Source: Phlebopus portentosus
Taxonomy: Eukaryota > Basidiomycota > Agaricomycetes > Boletales > Boletinellaceae
Assembly: GCA_037892935.1 (NCBI GenBank)
Contig: JAYXKI010000009.1
Coordinates: forward strand, 806,001 to 870,000
Direction: 5' to 3'
DNA length: 64,000 nt
A model generated the notes under the pieces. It was not told the origin of the DNA. It was given only the letters and a program-made list of their open reading frames with translations, and made no database searches. Of the stretch, positions 23,360 to 36,461 are shown in pieces (the stretch's first letter is position 1; the number at the start of each line of letters is the position of its first letter). Both the position numbers and the translations under genes were made by a program.

Positions 23360-26300
23360 CGTCGATGTCGGAAAGGGAAAGGGAGGTAGTATTATATTGG
23401 CAGTAGAATTCGAGTTTATATAAGCAATAGACGGAATGGTACACAGGAGAGAGTGGGCCGAGTGCTGGTTATCGATTGGTCTTGCCGGAAAATAATGTAT
23501 ATAGGATATACAGGACCAGAACGAGCGTCTCTTCTCTTGGTGATGCTGCTGCTGCTGTTTCTGTTACTGTCTCTGTCACTGTCTCTGTCTCCTTTCAGTG
23601 CTGCTCTGTCGAGACTACACTAGTGCTGTCGTCGATGTCCGCGGGAGTGAGCAGACACGGTGTTTGAATCGTCGCGTAAAATCGCTCAGCGAAAGATGGG
23701 AGACAAGCTGATGATGGGCTAGTTGAAAGGCTAAGTTGGATGGTTACGAGATGTTTTACGAGCGAATATGAGCGACGGAGACGACTGGAAGGGCGAGAGG
23801 GAGAGAGCGCCGCGCGGAAAGTATTGAAAGAAAAAGAGAGGAATTAAAAGAATTATATGAAGAGGTAGAGGTAGATGATGGAAGACGGGGAGAGAGCTGA
23901 GAGAGAGAGAGAGAGGATGGGACACACAGAGCACACACAGAGCACAGCAACAGCAACAGCACGAGATCTGATCCCGCTCTCGCTATTTGCCGAACTCGTC
24001 CTCCTCCTTAATCCGTATTTTATAATATTTTATCATATACGTGATAATAACAATATTTTACTTCCGTCTCCAGCGCATTCATCTCCACAATGCTTGCTTC
24101 ATTGTCGTCTATTCTCCATCCATCCTCGCCTAATCATCCTCGCCACCTCCTGCCCGAACCTCACTTACTCGATTTTCTATCTACACATGATGAATAACGA
24201 GCCCGAGTACTTTGCTCTGCGGGGCAGGCCAGTCTCCGAGTCCGAATGAATCTTCTCTCGTAAGTGAGCATCTGTATCCACCACCCTGTGGCACTCAGAG
24301 AACAAAAAATGTATAGTCTACTCCTTCCCATCCCGAGAGGAAAAAATAGCACCGGAGACCAGAGCCGTAGTACTTGCCAGGAATACTTTTTTCATCACTA
24401 CATCAGGTCATCAGGTCATCGCCGATCGACCCATCATGGTCCGTCCACGTCCAACGAAATTGAACGGGCGGCCTATGAGCCAGTGCTGGTGACACCGCCG
24501 CAGGGTGCGCGCTCCCTCTAGCCGAGTTCAACGCTCACCACTCCAAGGACCGATTACACATGGTCTCATTGATCTCAGCATCTTAATAATGATCGCTCGA
24601 GTTCTCACCATCCGTCCACCCGAGGAGATATCCCTTTTGCGGTAGTCGGACAACTTTAACTGCGATCGATCCTTTGTTCAAATTCCTTTTTTTGTTCCCT
24701 TTCTCCTTCCTTTCCGTATGGTTCTGCCTGGCTCCGCAGTCGTCGGCATATCAATACTTCAAGAATGATGCGTAAGTACTTTGAACCGCGCAATGCCACC
24801 GATGACCCGCTCAAAGGATTATTATGTACGCCTCTCCAAGAAATGCAAAATGCAAGGCGCGCAAGGGAGCTACACGGACACGGAAATGATCGCTGTCGCC
24901 TATAGGAGAGGAGAATTCTTTGCCCGTCCTTGACGTAAACGCAGGAGCGAGGTACCAACATACACTAAGGCACACATACGGTCAATTGAGAGACATCCGG
25001 ACGAGGACGAAATGACGAGATCATTACTGAGTTGTATACACATCAAAGACAAAAGAGCGCTCAGTATTTACAATACTGGCGCACATAACGTTACTCCAGA
25101 GTCAATACATACGTACGTACGTATTCAATTTGACGTGACCAGGACTGGGGGACTAAAAAGGGTAAGAAAGTCTGAATCTCCTAAAAGTACGGATTCAGCG
25201 TACTGACTTCACTGCATACCATATCACAACTTCCTTTCGCCAGATGCAATATCATACCGACGACGCGACCCTGAGTCGGTGGACTCTACTCTGCGATCAC
25301 TCTGACTCCGCCAGCATTTTTCAAAACTCTCCATCCAGCTCCGGATGCTTTGGGCAGTTTGACTTAATACCTCTACCCGAGAGCCGACGAGAACCGAGCG
25401 ACCCCGCACTTAGCGGAGCCGAAGCATTGTCGCTTGCTTGTCTCTCGTTCTTCGCCTATGAGTCGACGTCGGCCTCGATGTCGATTATCCTTCCACGTGC
25501 GGGTTCCGGTCAGGGTCCCGACCGACATCCCGGATGACGCGATGCGATGCGATGCGATGTGCGTCTTGATGGCTGGTGTCTTTGTCTTCCTCAGACACCG
25601 GTGAGCCCGCATTCGCATTCGCATTCGGGATCGGGCGCGGGTAAAACTAATTCTTACAAGTCATTGTTATTTCATATTTCTCCGTGGATTGCTTCCGTTT
25701 GACATGAATTTTCGTGTACAGGCTCCTCGTCTCTCTAAGAAGCTCGCTCGTACCTTACCAGTGCAAGTGCCGCTAGCTCGCTTGCGTAGAGGTAAATATC
25801 CATATCCGAAGTTCCCCTAGAATAACGGCATATAAAAAGACAATGATATAACGGCATCGGTGCGGGTCTTGCATCTTATACAACTCCGCGTCAGATCCGG
25901 ACTGCGACTCGGCACGTCCGTGCAATGCCAATTCCGATCAATACTTACCAAATTCAATATCAATATCAACAATCTCCGCGACTGTGTCTCCATGTTCCGG
26001 ACCATCTCACCAATGAGATCCAGATCCGCTTGCTCGCGTCCCTAGCCCGCTAGCCTCTCCCTTAGCCCCGTCATCTCCCTTAGTCTCCTTTAATTAGTCT
26101 CGCATCTCAATATCTCTCTCTGCATTTCCGTGAGTCCGGCGTTCAGATAACAAAGCGGCGCAAGCTTCCTGGGCTGATCACCTACGTATGTATTCTTGGT
26201 TTGGCTTGGAACGGGTTGGAATGATCGATTGCGTCGGTGATTGGGTGATCAGATTGAATTGAATTGGGTATGGACTGGTCAGTGACCAAGCTCCCGGAGT

Positions 26301-27171
26301 ATGTGAAGTAAAGTGGAGATGCGTTCAAGCCTATCCAGCTTGCACGGGAGACTCTACTCCGCAGTCGGCTCTGAACGGCTAGAGAGAGCTGTCGAATCTA
26401 CTCCGACTCTGATTCTGATTCTGCTTGCATCCGATTTGTTTATTTTTCTTTTCCTGTCTTTTTGTGCTTGCATACGAGTCCTTCTACTACATAGACTGGC
26501 GGCTTGAGAGCTCTTGAATCTGACATTACATTTCATTCAAGGTCCCGTTGTCCCTTTGTTTTCCCTGAGGACCAAAGTTTCTTACACATCCACTTTTTTA
26601 TTTTTTTATCTTTTTGCATGCACGCAGCCTGCACCGGTGCTTCACCGGCCCATCCGACCTTGCCGACTTTACCGAGCTCGCTCACTCACCGCAGTTGCCA
26701 TATTGCAAACCAGGGAGATCACCTCTTCGATTGAAGAAGATCAGCACGTTGTTGATGTTCTTAATCTTGTTGATGAATGCGGCGGATTCGACGATCACCG
26801 AGAATCGGTCGAGACTATACCGCCTTTGCCCACCGGCTGAGATTGTGCTCCTACACTACTGGAATGCACTTCTTCTCATAAACACAATTGATTAGTTTTT
26901 CTTGTCAAGAATCGTTCGCTTTCACTGTTGAGGTACTTGATGCCAAGTATGGTCAATTCAGAGAATGACTTCGTACACCAGACTGGGACTTGCGGCCAAG
27001 CATGCGGGCCTTGCCGAGAACCAAGACCAAACGTATTCCCCTTGATTCAATCCCGTCCCGTCTTTTCTCTTTCTCTCTTCCCGCAGTTCAGTTCCACCAA
27101 TCATTTAAATACAAATTCTTATAATTACAGTAATCCCATCTGTCCTCTCCTCTCAATCATTCGATTTGTTC

Positions 27172-27188
27172 TTTTTTTTTTTTTTTTT
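27172..27188. repeat. poly-T run (17 nt)
   Basis: Uninterrupted run of 17 T followed 35-40 bp later by an A-rich stretch, inside the gene-poor tract. No coding context. Confidence 0.9.
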
Positions 27189-29141
27189 GCGCTCTTCCTA
27201 TTCGGAGGTGCGAGAACAAAAGAAAAAAAAAGATATACAAAGAAAACGCAAGCAGTTTGGTCTCAGAATGACTGTCTCAAAACAGGCTAGCTAGGCCTCC
27301 AATTAGAAAAATGTGTACTTAATCCCTTCCGTTCATTGTCCTCGGCCTCGGACACACATGGCGCGGATCAACTATTCAAGCAAGCAGTTTCATTCGGCTC
27401 GCTTATTCAGGGTTTACTCCTGAAGATCAGAGATCGTTACGCGTGGCGGGAATAGATTTGCTTCTGGCCGTTGTGGCTACTCTTCCGAGTCCTTCCTGCT
27501 TAGCAACCGGCCTCCCAAGGACGTTATTGCGTTACAACAAGCACTGCGGATGAGCAAGCAAACCCGTGAGCGGAGTCGAGTGCGATGCCTATCAAGTTTC
27601 TTATCATTTCCTGCTTTGTCGTACTTTGGCTTACTTACGTATTTTCAACGTAGTCCGCGATGGCTGCGAGCAAGGATCATAGTACTGTAATTTATCAATC
27701 ATGTTTGTAGTATTTTCGTACATGAAAGATGATTCGCCGCAGCGGCCAGAGTATGTACGTGCGTAAAAGCTCACCTCGGGCAATTGAGAGGGGAAAGGGT
27801 ATTGGCTTGCTACCGGTCCAGTTCATCTCACCTCGACTCGGAGCTATCTCGGATTAGTAGGCCCAATTTCATACTGCGCATTTCGACCTATTCTTGGGGA
27901 TTTCAACCATGTACATACATACTATGCTCGGCCGGAAAAACTTTTCCGACATGATACCTTCATAATGCGGGAGCGGGTGAGTCGGGTTACAGCCCGATAG
28001 ATACGATGAAGATGAGCTACTATATTCGCAATTCACTGAAAGTGAGCTCTGGGCGCATTTACAGCCTCAATGCGAAGAGGAATAGATCTTACTTTATTCA
28101 TGTTTGTTCAGCCATGGATTGTAGTGCAACCACCGCACCATCCGAGCTCGTTGACAAAGCCCTCCAATCATCTCACTAGCTCAACTCTCCCATTCACGAA
28201 GTATACGGTGTCATCAGCAACGACCATATATCACTGCATCAAATTGTTACCGCCAAGGTATCTCCGCTGAAAAGTTCCGCAGTCAGTGGCTCTTCCGGAA
28301 CATCAAGAACATCGCGACCGACGTCGGTTACCAGGTTTTGTTGTAGTGATAGAGGCGTTGCTCGGTCCCCGGATGAATTAGCATACTTCCGGTGGTACTA
28401 GCCGAAGGTCATGTTCACATCCTTATATCTCGCCCACAATCTGTGCCTCGTTGAATGGGCGGTACCAAGAGAGGGGTAAGCATCTTGCACTTCTCCTTTA
28501 TCAATTTGAATAAATTCCTCAAAAGCTTTCATTCAGAGGAATTTCGAAAGATCGGGACAATTCAATCTTCCACTATACCGGAAGTCGGAAGGAGCGTTCT
28601 AAGCTGTTACTGTATCTCCGACATAGATTCAGAAGAGCACTGCATTCAGTGAGCTCCACCGAGCCATGCTCTCGTCACTCGTTTATAGTCAAGAAGGCAC
28701 ATGAAAAATACTTGGCTTGATCGGTTTTCCATCATTCTCGCATTGTCGTTGTTCTTCGCCGGCAAGCATGATCGAGCGGACGTCCGATTCAGAGCTCTTC
28801 TCGAGGTGAACAAGATTTCAAAGCAAAGAATGCCCGGTATCCCCTGGCAGGCAACAAACGTCCGATTCTTACATAATGTGGCCAAATTTTCGTAAGTAAC
28901 ATTGTAAGCAAGTGCCTAATAGTTTTCCTTCTGCCGTTCCCCTCGCAGTCGGTTAAAGAACCAGGCACGGTGCAGCTTTCACCGCAGTTACCAGTAAAAG
29001 TGAATGACGTACGAACATACGTATGGTTGCATGTGCTTTTTTGCTGACAGTAATAGAAAGGCCGGGCGCTCGTACGCCACGATCTAAGGTGATTGGAGGA
29101 ACGTAGAGTTTTCGTCCACTAGTACTGAATAAAGACCCACG

Positions 29142-29163
29142 CCCCCCGGGGGGGGGGGGGGGG
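29142..29163. repeat. C6G16 homopolymer junction
   Basis: Six C followed directly by sixteen G, about 250 bp downstream of the stop of the SDR gene. The G run can form a G-quadruplex, and C6 can pair with part of it as a hairpin. Its exact length is likely to be unreliable in any assembly. Confidence 0.9.
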
Positions 29164-29415
29164 AAGGTGCAGCGAAAGTCAGCGGGACCGGTGTCCCGAA
29201 CGTCTTGGCCCCGAAGCAATTTTCTTCATGCGATGGACTTGAACTTCCGGGGTGAAGAGAACTTCTGATAAGCGAGCTTTCATTCAGTAAAGAGCTCATT
29301 GCAGCGGAGAGCTTTCATCTCAAAGTCGGTGGTTTCAAAGCAGTAATGTACAGAGGCTATTACAAAAGAGTAAGCAGGGGTCGATAATAAGGACCAGGAT
29401 AGCGCGTAAGGATGC

Positions 29416-30365
29416 CTAAGGATCAAGTCTCGTAGGAACTCTCGTCGCGCCAGTAAGATCAATGGTCGCCCCATTAGCGTATCCGCACTCAATCAGGAAC
29501 TTTACAGCCTGGGCGAATTCGTGACCAATTCCGAAACGGTTTGGGAAAAACAGCTCTCGGTTGAAGCATTCGCGCGCTTTATCGGGCAACGAATCCGTCA
29601 TGCCACTGGTGAATGGGCCTGGAGCGATGCAGTTTACTCGAATTCCATACTGCGCTGAATTCGTACCCCGCATCAGGTGCGAGATCTTTGGGAGTATAGG
29701 CTGAAATACGCACCGAGATCGCGAGCGAGTGCAAGAGTAGCGCTTAAGATACCTCCCTTGCTTGCTGAGTATGCGACGAAACCAACCGTACCTTCGGTCT
29801 GGGAAATTCTCAGCCATGTTTTGTCTCAAGCTGAGCTGAACTCACGGCTGCGACACTCGATACTAAGACAATCGACCCTCGCTCGCCGTCAGGCCCTTCC
29901 GGCGGGACCTTGGTAAGATACTTGCATGCGAGACGCGTCAGATTGAATGCGCCAGTCAAGTTGACTCCGATAATGCGATTCCAATCCTCAAGCGGGTGAG
30001 GATTTCCTTCATCATCAATCGTTCGGCAAAATGGCGAGATCCCCGCTGCAGCTATGATACCGCCAAGCTGGGCACCCGTTGATTGCGTCCAGGCTATTGT
30101 GCCCTCTACTGCATCGCTGACGTCTGACTCATTCGAAACATCGGTCTTGAAGAATTTAACACGTGTATCGCTCTTCGAGAACAAGTCGCTATTTTCTTGA
30201 ATATCAAAAACAGAGATGAAAGCTCCTGCCTCGAGAAGCGCATAGGCAGTTGCCAGTCCCAGTCCTGACGACCTGCGACACAGCAAGATGGTTATGAGTA
30301 ACTCGAAGAAGCTATGGAAGTAATTACCCTCCAGAAATGATGAATGTTCGGTTCTCTGGCTTCAT
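29416..30365 (-). CDS. short-chain dehydrogenase/reductase (HSD17B10-like)
   Basis: The ATG at 30365 gives MKPENRTFIISGG. An intron with donor GTAATT then splits the Rossmann glycine motif, and GGSSGLGLATAYALLEAGAF follows the join. The NNAG-equivalent is GIIAAAGISP, the catalytic Ser lies in SIVLVSSVAA, and the YxxxK motif is FVAYSASKGGILSATLALAR. Further on are YGIRVNCIAPGPFTSGMTDS, a FAQAVKFLIECGYANGATID block and a C-terminal TGATRVPTRLDP. The last two resemble 3-hydroxyacyl-CoA dehydrogenase type 2 (HSD17B10). Introns near 29850-29800 (GTGAGT donor) and 29730-29670 (GTGCGT donor) keep frame. The product is about 260 residues, normal for a classical SDR using NAD(P). The substrate cannot be read from sequence. 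Confidence 0.88.
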
Positions 30366-31136
30366 GGTTGGGCGTCAAGGTAGAGAAAAGAGCGAAGGAA
30401 GAAGGAGACAGCAAAAATCGTCCCTTTCAATCCCGTGCTAAATACGCCATCTGACCAACAACTTTGAAACTATTCAAACTAAGCGATAAGAAAGAAGTCA
30501 AAACCAGGAATACTGCTTTGACACAAATATGCTTACATCGCTTACATCGATGTCTACCACGTAGACGGGTCCCTGCATCAGCCAAATACAATTCTTCTCC
30601 TCACGGCGGGAGGGAAGTTCGACGAGTAAAGCAGGACAGAAATCACAAGAGATGTGGTTTGAAATGTTTGAAACGGATGTGCTTCACCAGATGGGAAGAA
30701 TTTCAATTTTCTTGAATCTGTGAATGGATACAATAAGGATTCGCAGTTAAGGAGCCGGGGATACTAAATCGGTTATGTTTGATAGCAGTTATGAGGTGTT
30801 GAGCCGAGCCTTTGTCCACAGGACCTCGTAGTATATACTCAGGCTCCCGAGAGGGTCGTTCACCTTCCCACTATAGTCTCCGCAAATTCATAGACAGTTG
30901 CTCTGACAGCAGACATAAAAGAAGACGCCAGTTCAAATAAGAGGAGTTAGTTAGACAAGGGGCAGAAAGTATGTTATATAGGAAGAACATGGGAAGAACA
31001 AATTGAGGTGATTCGCGGGCGAGTTGATTTTTGATTGGCGATTGCGGGCCGCCCGCGTGTGCAAATATTACCAAAAAGGATTCCTCCTCTGATCCTCATT
31101 TCATACTCTTGATTTTGACGGCATCTCTACTGAGCC
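30366..31136. promoter_or_regulatory. divergent intergenic region, SDR and Cbp6-like genes
   Basis: About 770 bp between two divergently transcribed genes with no supported coding sequence. It should contain both promoters. No specific element identified. Confidence 0.4.
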
Positions 31137-31562
31137 ATGGCTGGCCCATCTTCGAAACTAGCCGCCCAACTTAAGGCCATAGCCCATTCATGGCCTCAGG
31201 ACCCGTTCCGACCAAACATGCAACTTCAGAATTTCTTCCTTTCGCTATCTACTCATCCTCGACTTACTCCCAACGCCGTTCGAGCCGTCCAGGCACTTCG
31301 TGCAAACGAGCTCACTAAAAAGGTATGTACTCATGTTCTTTTTTCATTCCCTCATTCTCTTTGTTTCAACTGACTCCTCCTTACTGACGGGTCTGTTCCG
31401 GGTTCTATGATGCTTTCTTGGATCTTCCAGTATCCGTTGTCTGAAAAGATGCTCAAGCCTGCATCTCGGCCGTTACATTACAATCAGATCGTCGAGGGAT
31501 TCCAGAAGAGTGCACAGGGAATCGCAAGGCCATGGTGGAAGCGTTTCCTCGAGATATGGTGA
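31137..31562 (+). CDS. small Cbp6/UQCC2-like mitochondrial assembly factor
   Basis: Two exons (31137-31322 and 31431-31562, donor GTATGT) encode 105 residues. The protein begins MAGPSSKLAAQLKAIAHSWP and ends in KSAQGIARPWWKRFLEIW. The segment PLSEKMLKPASRPLHYNQIV resembles the KLYKPAGNP-YYQRL block of yeast Cbp6, the partner of Cbp3 in cytochrome b synthesis and complex III assembly. The N-terminal leucine-rich helix with WP also fits UQCC2. The match is from pattern recall over a short protein, so the family is tentative; the gene itself is well supported by clean start, splice sites and stop. It converges on NOC2, 218 bp away. Confidence 0.6.
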
Positions 31563-31780
31563 TCAATATGTCGCAGTGTCTCGTTGCTGTTCCAAGTAAA
31601 GTTCGTCGTGATTCATTTGTAATTCTTGTATCTGAAATAGCCCGCGAATTCTGCTTATTTTTTAAAACAGACTGTGTCGTTTCGCGAAACAATGCAATAG
31701 ATGTGAAAGGACGATGTGTTCAATGTACCTCAAGAGAGCTGAAGTACACACAAACACGAAACAGTAACAACAAAAGTAAT

Positions 31781-34444
31781 TTACTCCTCGAGGTACTCTT
31801 CCTCGCCAGTCCTCGCCTTGTCAACCAAGTTTCTGCGCTTCTCTCTCAACTTCCTTTGTGATTTGACGTACTTCCCAAGAGGCGTCTCCTCGATCTTCAC
31901 GTCCTCTCCCACGCTCTCACAGCGTCGACGTTTTTTGGCCCAAAGGAAACACCTTTTCGGCGTTCTGACACCCACGCAGCACCCTCGTCCACGCGCTCCA
32001 CCAATCCCTTCACGACCCCTGCTTCTTTCGCTCCCGATGCCCTTTTGAGACTCCGGCGCAGAGTTGCGAGCAAGGGGACGACGAGCTCGGGGAAGGCGAT
32101 GCTCCCCTGTACATGTGGGCATGCCGCCCATTCTGCTAGTAGGAATGCTGCTTCCTCGAGGATGACGCTGTTGTACACTCGGGTCCGCACGTACTGCGCT
32201 GGTGCTCGCAGATGCGTCTCGAGGTCCAATGGCTTGAGCGTCGACGCTTTGGGACGTGAAGGAGGCGAGAGGGTCGCGGTAATTATCGGTAGCAGGTACG
32301 GAGTTAATGGAATATATGTTTTAGTGTGTCGAGAAAGATGTATTAGAGAGGCTATAATGTGAAGGTGGAAGGGATAGGAGCGTGAACTCGAGATTAGCCT
32401 ATGAAATCAGCGATAAGCTATTTTTTTTCGAGCTCTTAATCATAATGACATACTTAATGGAGCCGAGCGCTACTTGAGTGAGGGGATAGATAAGTGCTTT
32501 AAGCTCGCTTTCCTCACTGCGCATCACTTCAGCTTGCGCATCGCAGGCTTTAGCGAGGACAATAGACCAGAAATCTACGCAATGGATGAATTGCCAGTTG
32601 TAGACTTGCTTGTAAGCATCCTGCAAAATCAAAAGTCGACGTCAGCATAGTAAGGTACTGAGAAAGGCGAAACCACGCACCTTGCTCTTCACCTTCATGC
32701 TATTCCGCAAATGCACCGCAAGCTGCCTGATGTAAACGAATGCATGCTGGTACGCAGCCGCGTGATCTTCACAAAATAACTCCGAAGCTGAGTTCTTCAT
32801 AAGATTGATGGACGGAAGCGTATGCGCGTTCGTCGACTTTGCATTCCGGAGTAAACTAAGGTACGTGCTCTGACGTAGGGGAAGAACATAGGAGATAAGA
32901 ATATTACTCCGACAAAACATCTCGTGAACGCGCTCGCTGGGCGTGCAGTTACTTACTTTGAGCGCCATGTCTTTGATGGCTTCATCTCCGGACGATGACA
33001 ATCGCCTAATCGCCAAGAATGCAGAGATGCGCGCTTCGTCCTCGGCGGAAGACCAGAGTTTCAAGCAAGTCTGTAAATGAGCGGCATTACATTGCGTTAA
33101 GCAAGTCTAAGGGGGGAGTTACGTTACTTACCTTGAGATACGCCTTCACAGCTTTCCGGCTGCTCATAACGTACGGCAGAAGCTTCGCGCTCTCGGTGAC
33201 TGCGAGGACCAGCATATCAGTCGCGGACAGCTGCTCGATGAGCTGCAGAACATTATGGAAGAATGAAAGGATGAGTTTTTGGATTGTCGAGAGCTTCGGA
33301 GTCTGTGCTGGTGGTTTGCTACATCAGCAAATGGATCAGCCAAGAGAAGGTTCAGTGGCAGGAAGAACGATACTGACAATCTCCCATTCGGAAGCTTTTT
33401 ATATGGAACGTAGTGATCGAGTACGATGGGCGTATATCGTAGTGCTGTCGTAACCAACTTTTCGTATACTACGAAGTTAGGGCAGTCAGAAATACACTTC
33501 AAGAACGGGAGATAAATGAAGACAACTCACCTGAAGGGCTATCGATGGTCCAAGCAAGGACTTGGTCTTCGTCATTCATATGCACCGCTGCTCGAAAGGC
33601 AATGAGCAGTCTCCGAAGTGCACGCAACGAGCGGTGCTTTCATTATAACCAGTATGTTAATACGAAGTGCGTGACTGAACGGACTAACAGACTAACCTCC
33701 AGAATGGCTTTTTGCCATCTTCTCAAGATTTCCTTTGTGAGAGTGGGTGCCTTCATCTCATCGTCATCAGCACCTCCCACTGCATCGTCGTCATCCATCT
33801 CTTCGTCTTCATCTTCCATTACGTCGAAATCAAGCAACTCTCGGTCGTTCTCCTGAAGATATTTGTAGAATTCAGGATCTTGTTTTGCGAGCTTCTCTAA
33901 TTCGAGCTTGTGCGCAGCGGCCTCATCTTCGAGGTCATCCACGGATGCGAAGGAGGCGTTGTCATCGTCGACCTCTCCTTCCGAGGCTCCTTCATCCTCC
34001 TCTTCTCCGTCCTCCTGGAATGAAGAGTTCAGCATAAGAATGTGGAAATGCAGAAAAAACACACGTCAGAGCCTCCTTCCATAAATCCTCTTTTTAGAAA
34101 GTCGTCCACGCTCATTCCCTTGAACCTACGAATAGATAGTTTAATCTGCTACCTTCTCTCGCATGAAACGGTAATACTCACTTGCTCGTTTCCTCATCCG
34201 ACATATCCTCGTCCCCTCCACTAGCAACACTGCCCTCTTCATTATCCTCATCCTCCTTTATTGGATGCTTCTCTTTAGTAAGTTCAGCATCCTCTGAGCC
34301 TTCCCTCTTCCCTCGCCCCTTCCCAACTTTGCGCTGATCAAATTTACGCTTTATTTGTTGGTGCTTCTTGCGGGATTGGATCTCCTTTTTGAGCTGACCA
34401 CTAGCAGCATATTTTCTCGAGGCTTTATTCGCCTTTTTGCCCAT
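31781..34444 (-). CDS. NOC2: nucleolar complex protein Noc2
   Basis: Multi-exon gene starting at ATG 34444 with a basic nucleolar-type N-terminus (MGKKANKASRKYAASGQLKK), followed by acidic stretches and MSVDDFLKRGF. The Noc2 core is visible across exons: APTLTKEILRRWQKAILE, ALRYTPIVLDHYVPYK, QLIEQLSATDMLVLAVTESA, STYLSLLRNAKSTNAHTLPS, NWQFIHCVDFWSIVLAKACD, LIYPLTQVALGSIK and RTRVYNSVILEEAAFLLAEW. It ends with TPLGKYVKSQRKLREKRRNL and a TAA at 31781-31783. Noc2 pairs with Noc1 and Noc3 to export and mature 60S pre-ribosomes. Near 31905 the frame shifts from FGPKNVDAVRAWE to EDVKIEETPLGKY. The two conserved blocks nearly touch, leaving no room for an intron, so one base is probably missing. Confidence 0.93.
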
Positions 34445-35384
34445 ATCGGGGCTTTTGTACTAGCACAGAGGAAATTGCGAGAGACAAGGCAACCTGCGAG
34501 GACAAAAAAAGGATTTATTTTGAGTTCGACGATGAGCGTCGATCACAGCGAAGCACGTGACGGACAAGGGTAAAAACACCCGTGAGTGAGGCGTCTTCCC
34601 TTGCCCTTCTACTACCACCACCATCATCCGTGTCTCCTCAAGTGAGTCGAGACTTCACCCATCTCATGCACCCGCAATTTCTAGGAAGACTTGCCGTCCG
34701 TCAAATAGTAATACGATCAGTCCTCTTTAGAGGTACCGGTCGCGTTTGTGATCTCGGTTTGGTTTCCTAGCTCCCCTGCAGGGCTACCGTGACATGCGCA
34801 GTATTCTACCGCCGCTCGACTTGTACACGTGTCCCAGATACAGATTGTCCAGCTCAATCTTGAAAAGCCTAGGAAAGACGCCCCTGTTGGGGTGTATGCA
34901 TGCGGGAAACCGTGCTGTATCTGCCCAGCTCAGATTCGCGGTCGATTCGATCTCGGGACACGTGGATGGTAAGAGCGAACGAAGATGGATGGAATGATGA
35001 CGGTGATGGGGATAACCATCGCGTTAAGATACATTGATCATAGCATATTGGATCGGCTCTATGTCGCCGATAGATTATCGTATGACCGAGATCCATTTTC
35101 GAGAATAGCAGTTCGGATGAGGATGATTGTGATGTATTCCTTGCCTCTGATGCATACACTAGCACTATCTCATAGTACTTACTTGTTTGCCGTTTTCCCG
35201 CTTGAGGGTCGAGCCCATTTCAAACGGATTCGGAGCAAGAAAGAGTTCCCGATACATATATTGTCCATAGATTAAATAAATTACAAATCGTCGTGAAAGT
35301 CCATTTCGTGATTTGTCGTAAAAACTGTCATGAAGATTCGTTAAATCTCACGAATGGAATTCATCTCGCTCCGTTCTTTGCCCA
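34445..35384. other. intergenic region, no gene seen
   Basis: About 940 bp upstream of NOC2 and downstream of the small secreted-protein gene. Short open frames on both strands show no motif or splice structure; nothing supported. Confidence 0.4.
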
Positions 35385-36170
35385 TCAGACGAGACAAGCA
35401 GTGAATCCAAGAACCAATCCGACAAGCAACCCGTCCCATCCATTTCCGAAACTGAGCCCAAAGGAACCATAATCCTGAGGCGCTGAGCTGGTGAGCGAAC
35501 TACCGTCTGTAGGTAGTGCTGCGGCGTCTGAAGCCGATGACGACGGCACCTCACCATTCGCAGCGGACACATTTCCGAGGAGGGTGCTCTCGATAGCGCA
35601 GATGCTCCGAATTCCCGATATGATGCCGGGAAGCTGATCAGAGTCTGCCGAGAGGAACTCAGTTTGGTTCGTCCGGGTGAAGCTGGATGAATAATATGCA
35701 ATATTAATGAATGAAGAGCGAATGATGAACAATGATGTGAGCCGCGAATTGATATCAAGCGTATTTGAAATGTGGGAATATTGATATGAGTCTACGTCTG
35801 AAAATAATCATTATGAGATATACCGACCAGTCGACGCATTGCGGGTAAGCAGCCTGGAAGGTATCCGCGCACGCGCATTTGATGACGTCGATGAATGCGC
35901 CCGGGTTAAAGATGATCATCGAGACGTTTGCGAGGACCGGCGCTGCCGCAGCGCAGCTGTTGATGCTTCCGAATGACTGCTCGCATTTTGGGCATGAAGG
36001 TGGGTCGGACGGGAAGGTTGGAGTTGCTGCGTCTTGACGCGATTGGATGAAATTGGGCGGCGAAGAGATAATACGTGGATTTGGATATAGTGCGCGAGCG
36101 TGTATGCGTAAAGATTGAAGAAGTAAATGGCAAGTGAAGACAAAATGAGGGTATACGAGCGAGAAAACAT
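35385..36170 (-). CDS. small secreted Cys-containing protein, probably GPI-anchored
   Basis: The ATG at 36170 opens a hydrophobic signal sequence (SYTLILSSLAIYFFNLYAYT). After an intron with donor GTATTA the mature part begins ATPTFPSDPPSCPKCEQSFG. It contains several cysteines (CPKC, NSCAAAAP, IKCACADTFQAAYPQC). A second intron of roughly 130-145 nt leads to FTRTNQTEFLSADSDQLPGI, a Ser/Ala-rich linker and a hydrophobic C-terminus (WDGLLVGLVLGFTACLV) with TGA at 35385-35387. The layout of N-terminal signal, Cys-rich body, Ser-rich stalk and C-terminal hydrophobic tail without a basic end fits a GPI-anchored surface protein. No family function is known to me. Confidence 0.7.
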
Positions 36171-36461
36171 GGCAACTCGTCAAACGAGGTGAAACCGAGA
36201 CCAGAGAGAACGACCATAGATTCACGGAGCTGAGTGCTAACTGATGTGCTCCTGGTGGGAAATATTGACCGACCCTCTGGAAAAGGAACGTCGATCCCGT
36301 CGCGTGAGCGGACGCGCCTCGTGTTTTGTTTTCGAAGACGCGAAGCGCGAAACGGGCACATGATTGGTCACGTGCATCTCGGAACCGGATCCGCCACAAC
36401 GAAGCACCGCCATTCTTACTTGGACTTAAATACCTACCAGACGGCGTCCGGACTTCGCAGA
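36171..36461. promoter_or_regulatory. short divergent promoter region
   Basis: About 290 bp between the divergent secreted-protein and membrane-protein genes. No individual element identified. Confidence 0.35.

Larger units (their letters stand above)
23360..29415. other. 6-kb gene-poor tract upstream of STE12
   Basis: I can support no gene here on either strand: open frames are short, mutually overlapping and lack motifs or matched splice signals. Simple sequence is frequent: CTG/CTGT-type repeats near 23543-23590, (GA)n near 23900-23915, alternating ACGT near 25112-25122, (GCGAT)n near 25540-25558, GCATTC repeats near 25611-25626, a T17 run at 27172-27188 and a C6G16 run at 29142-29163. 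The tract may serve as an extended STE12 promoter or carry non-coding transcripts, but that is inference. Confidence 0.5.
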
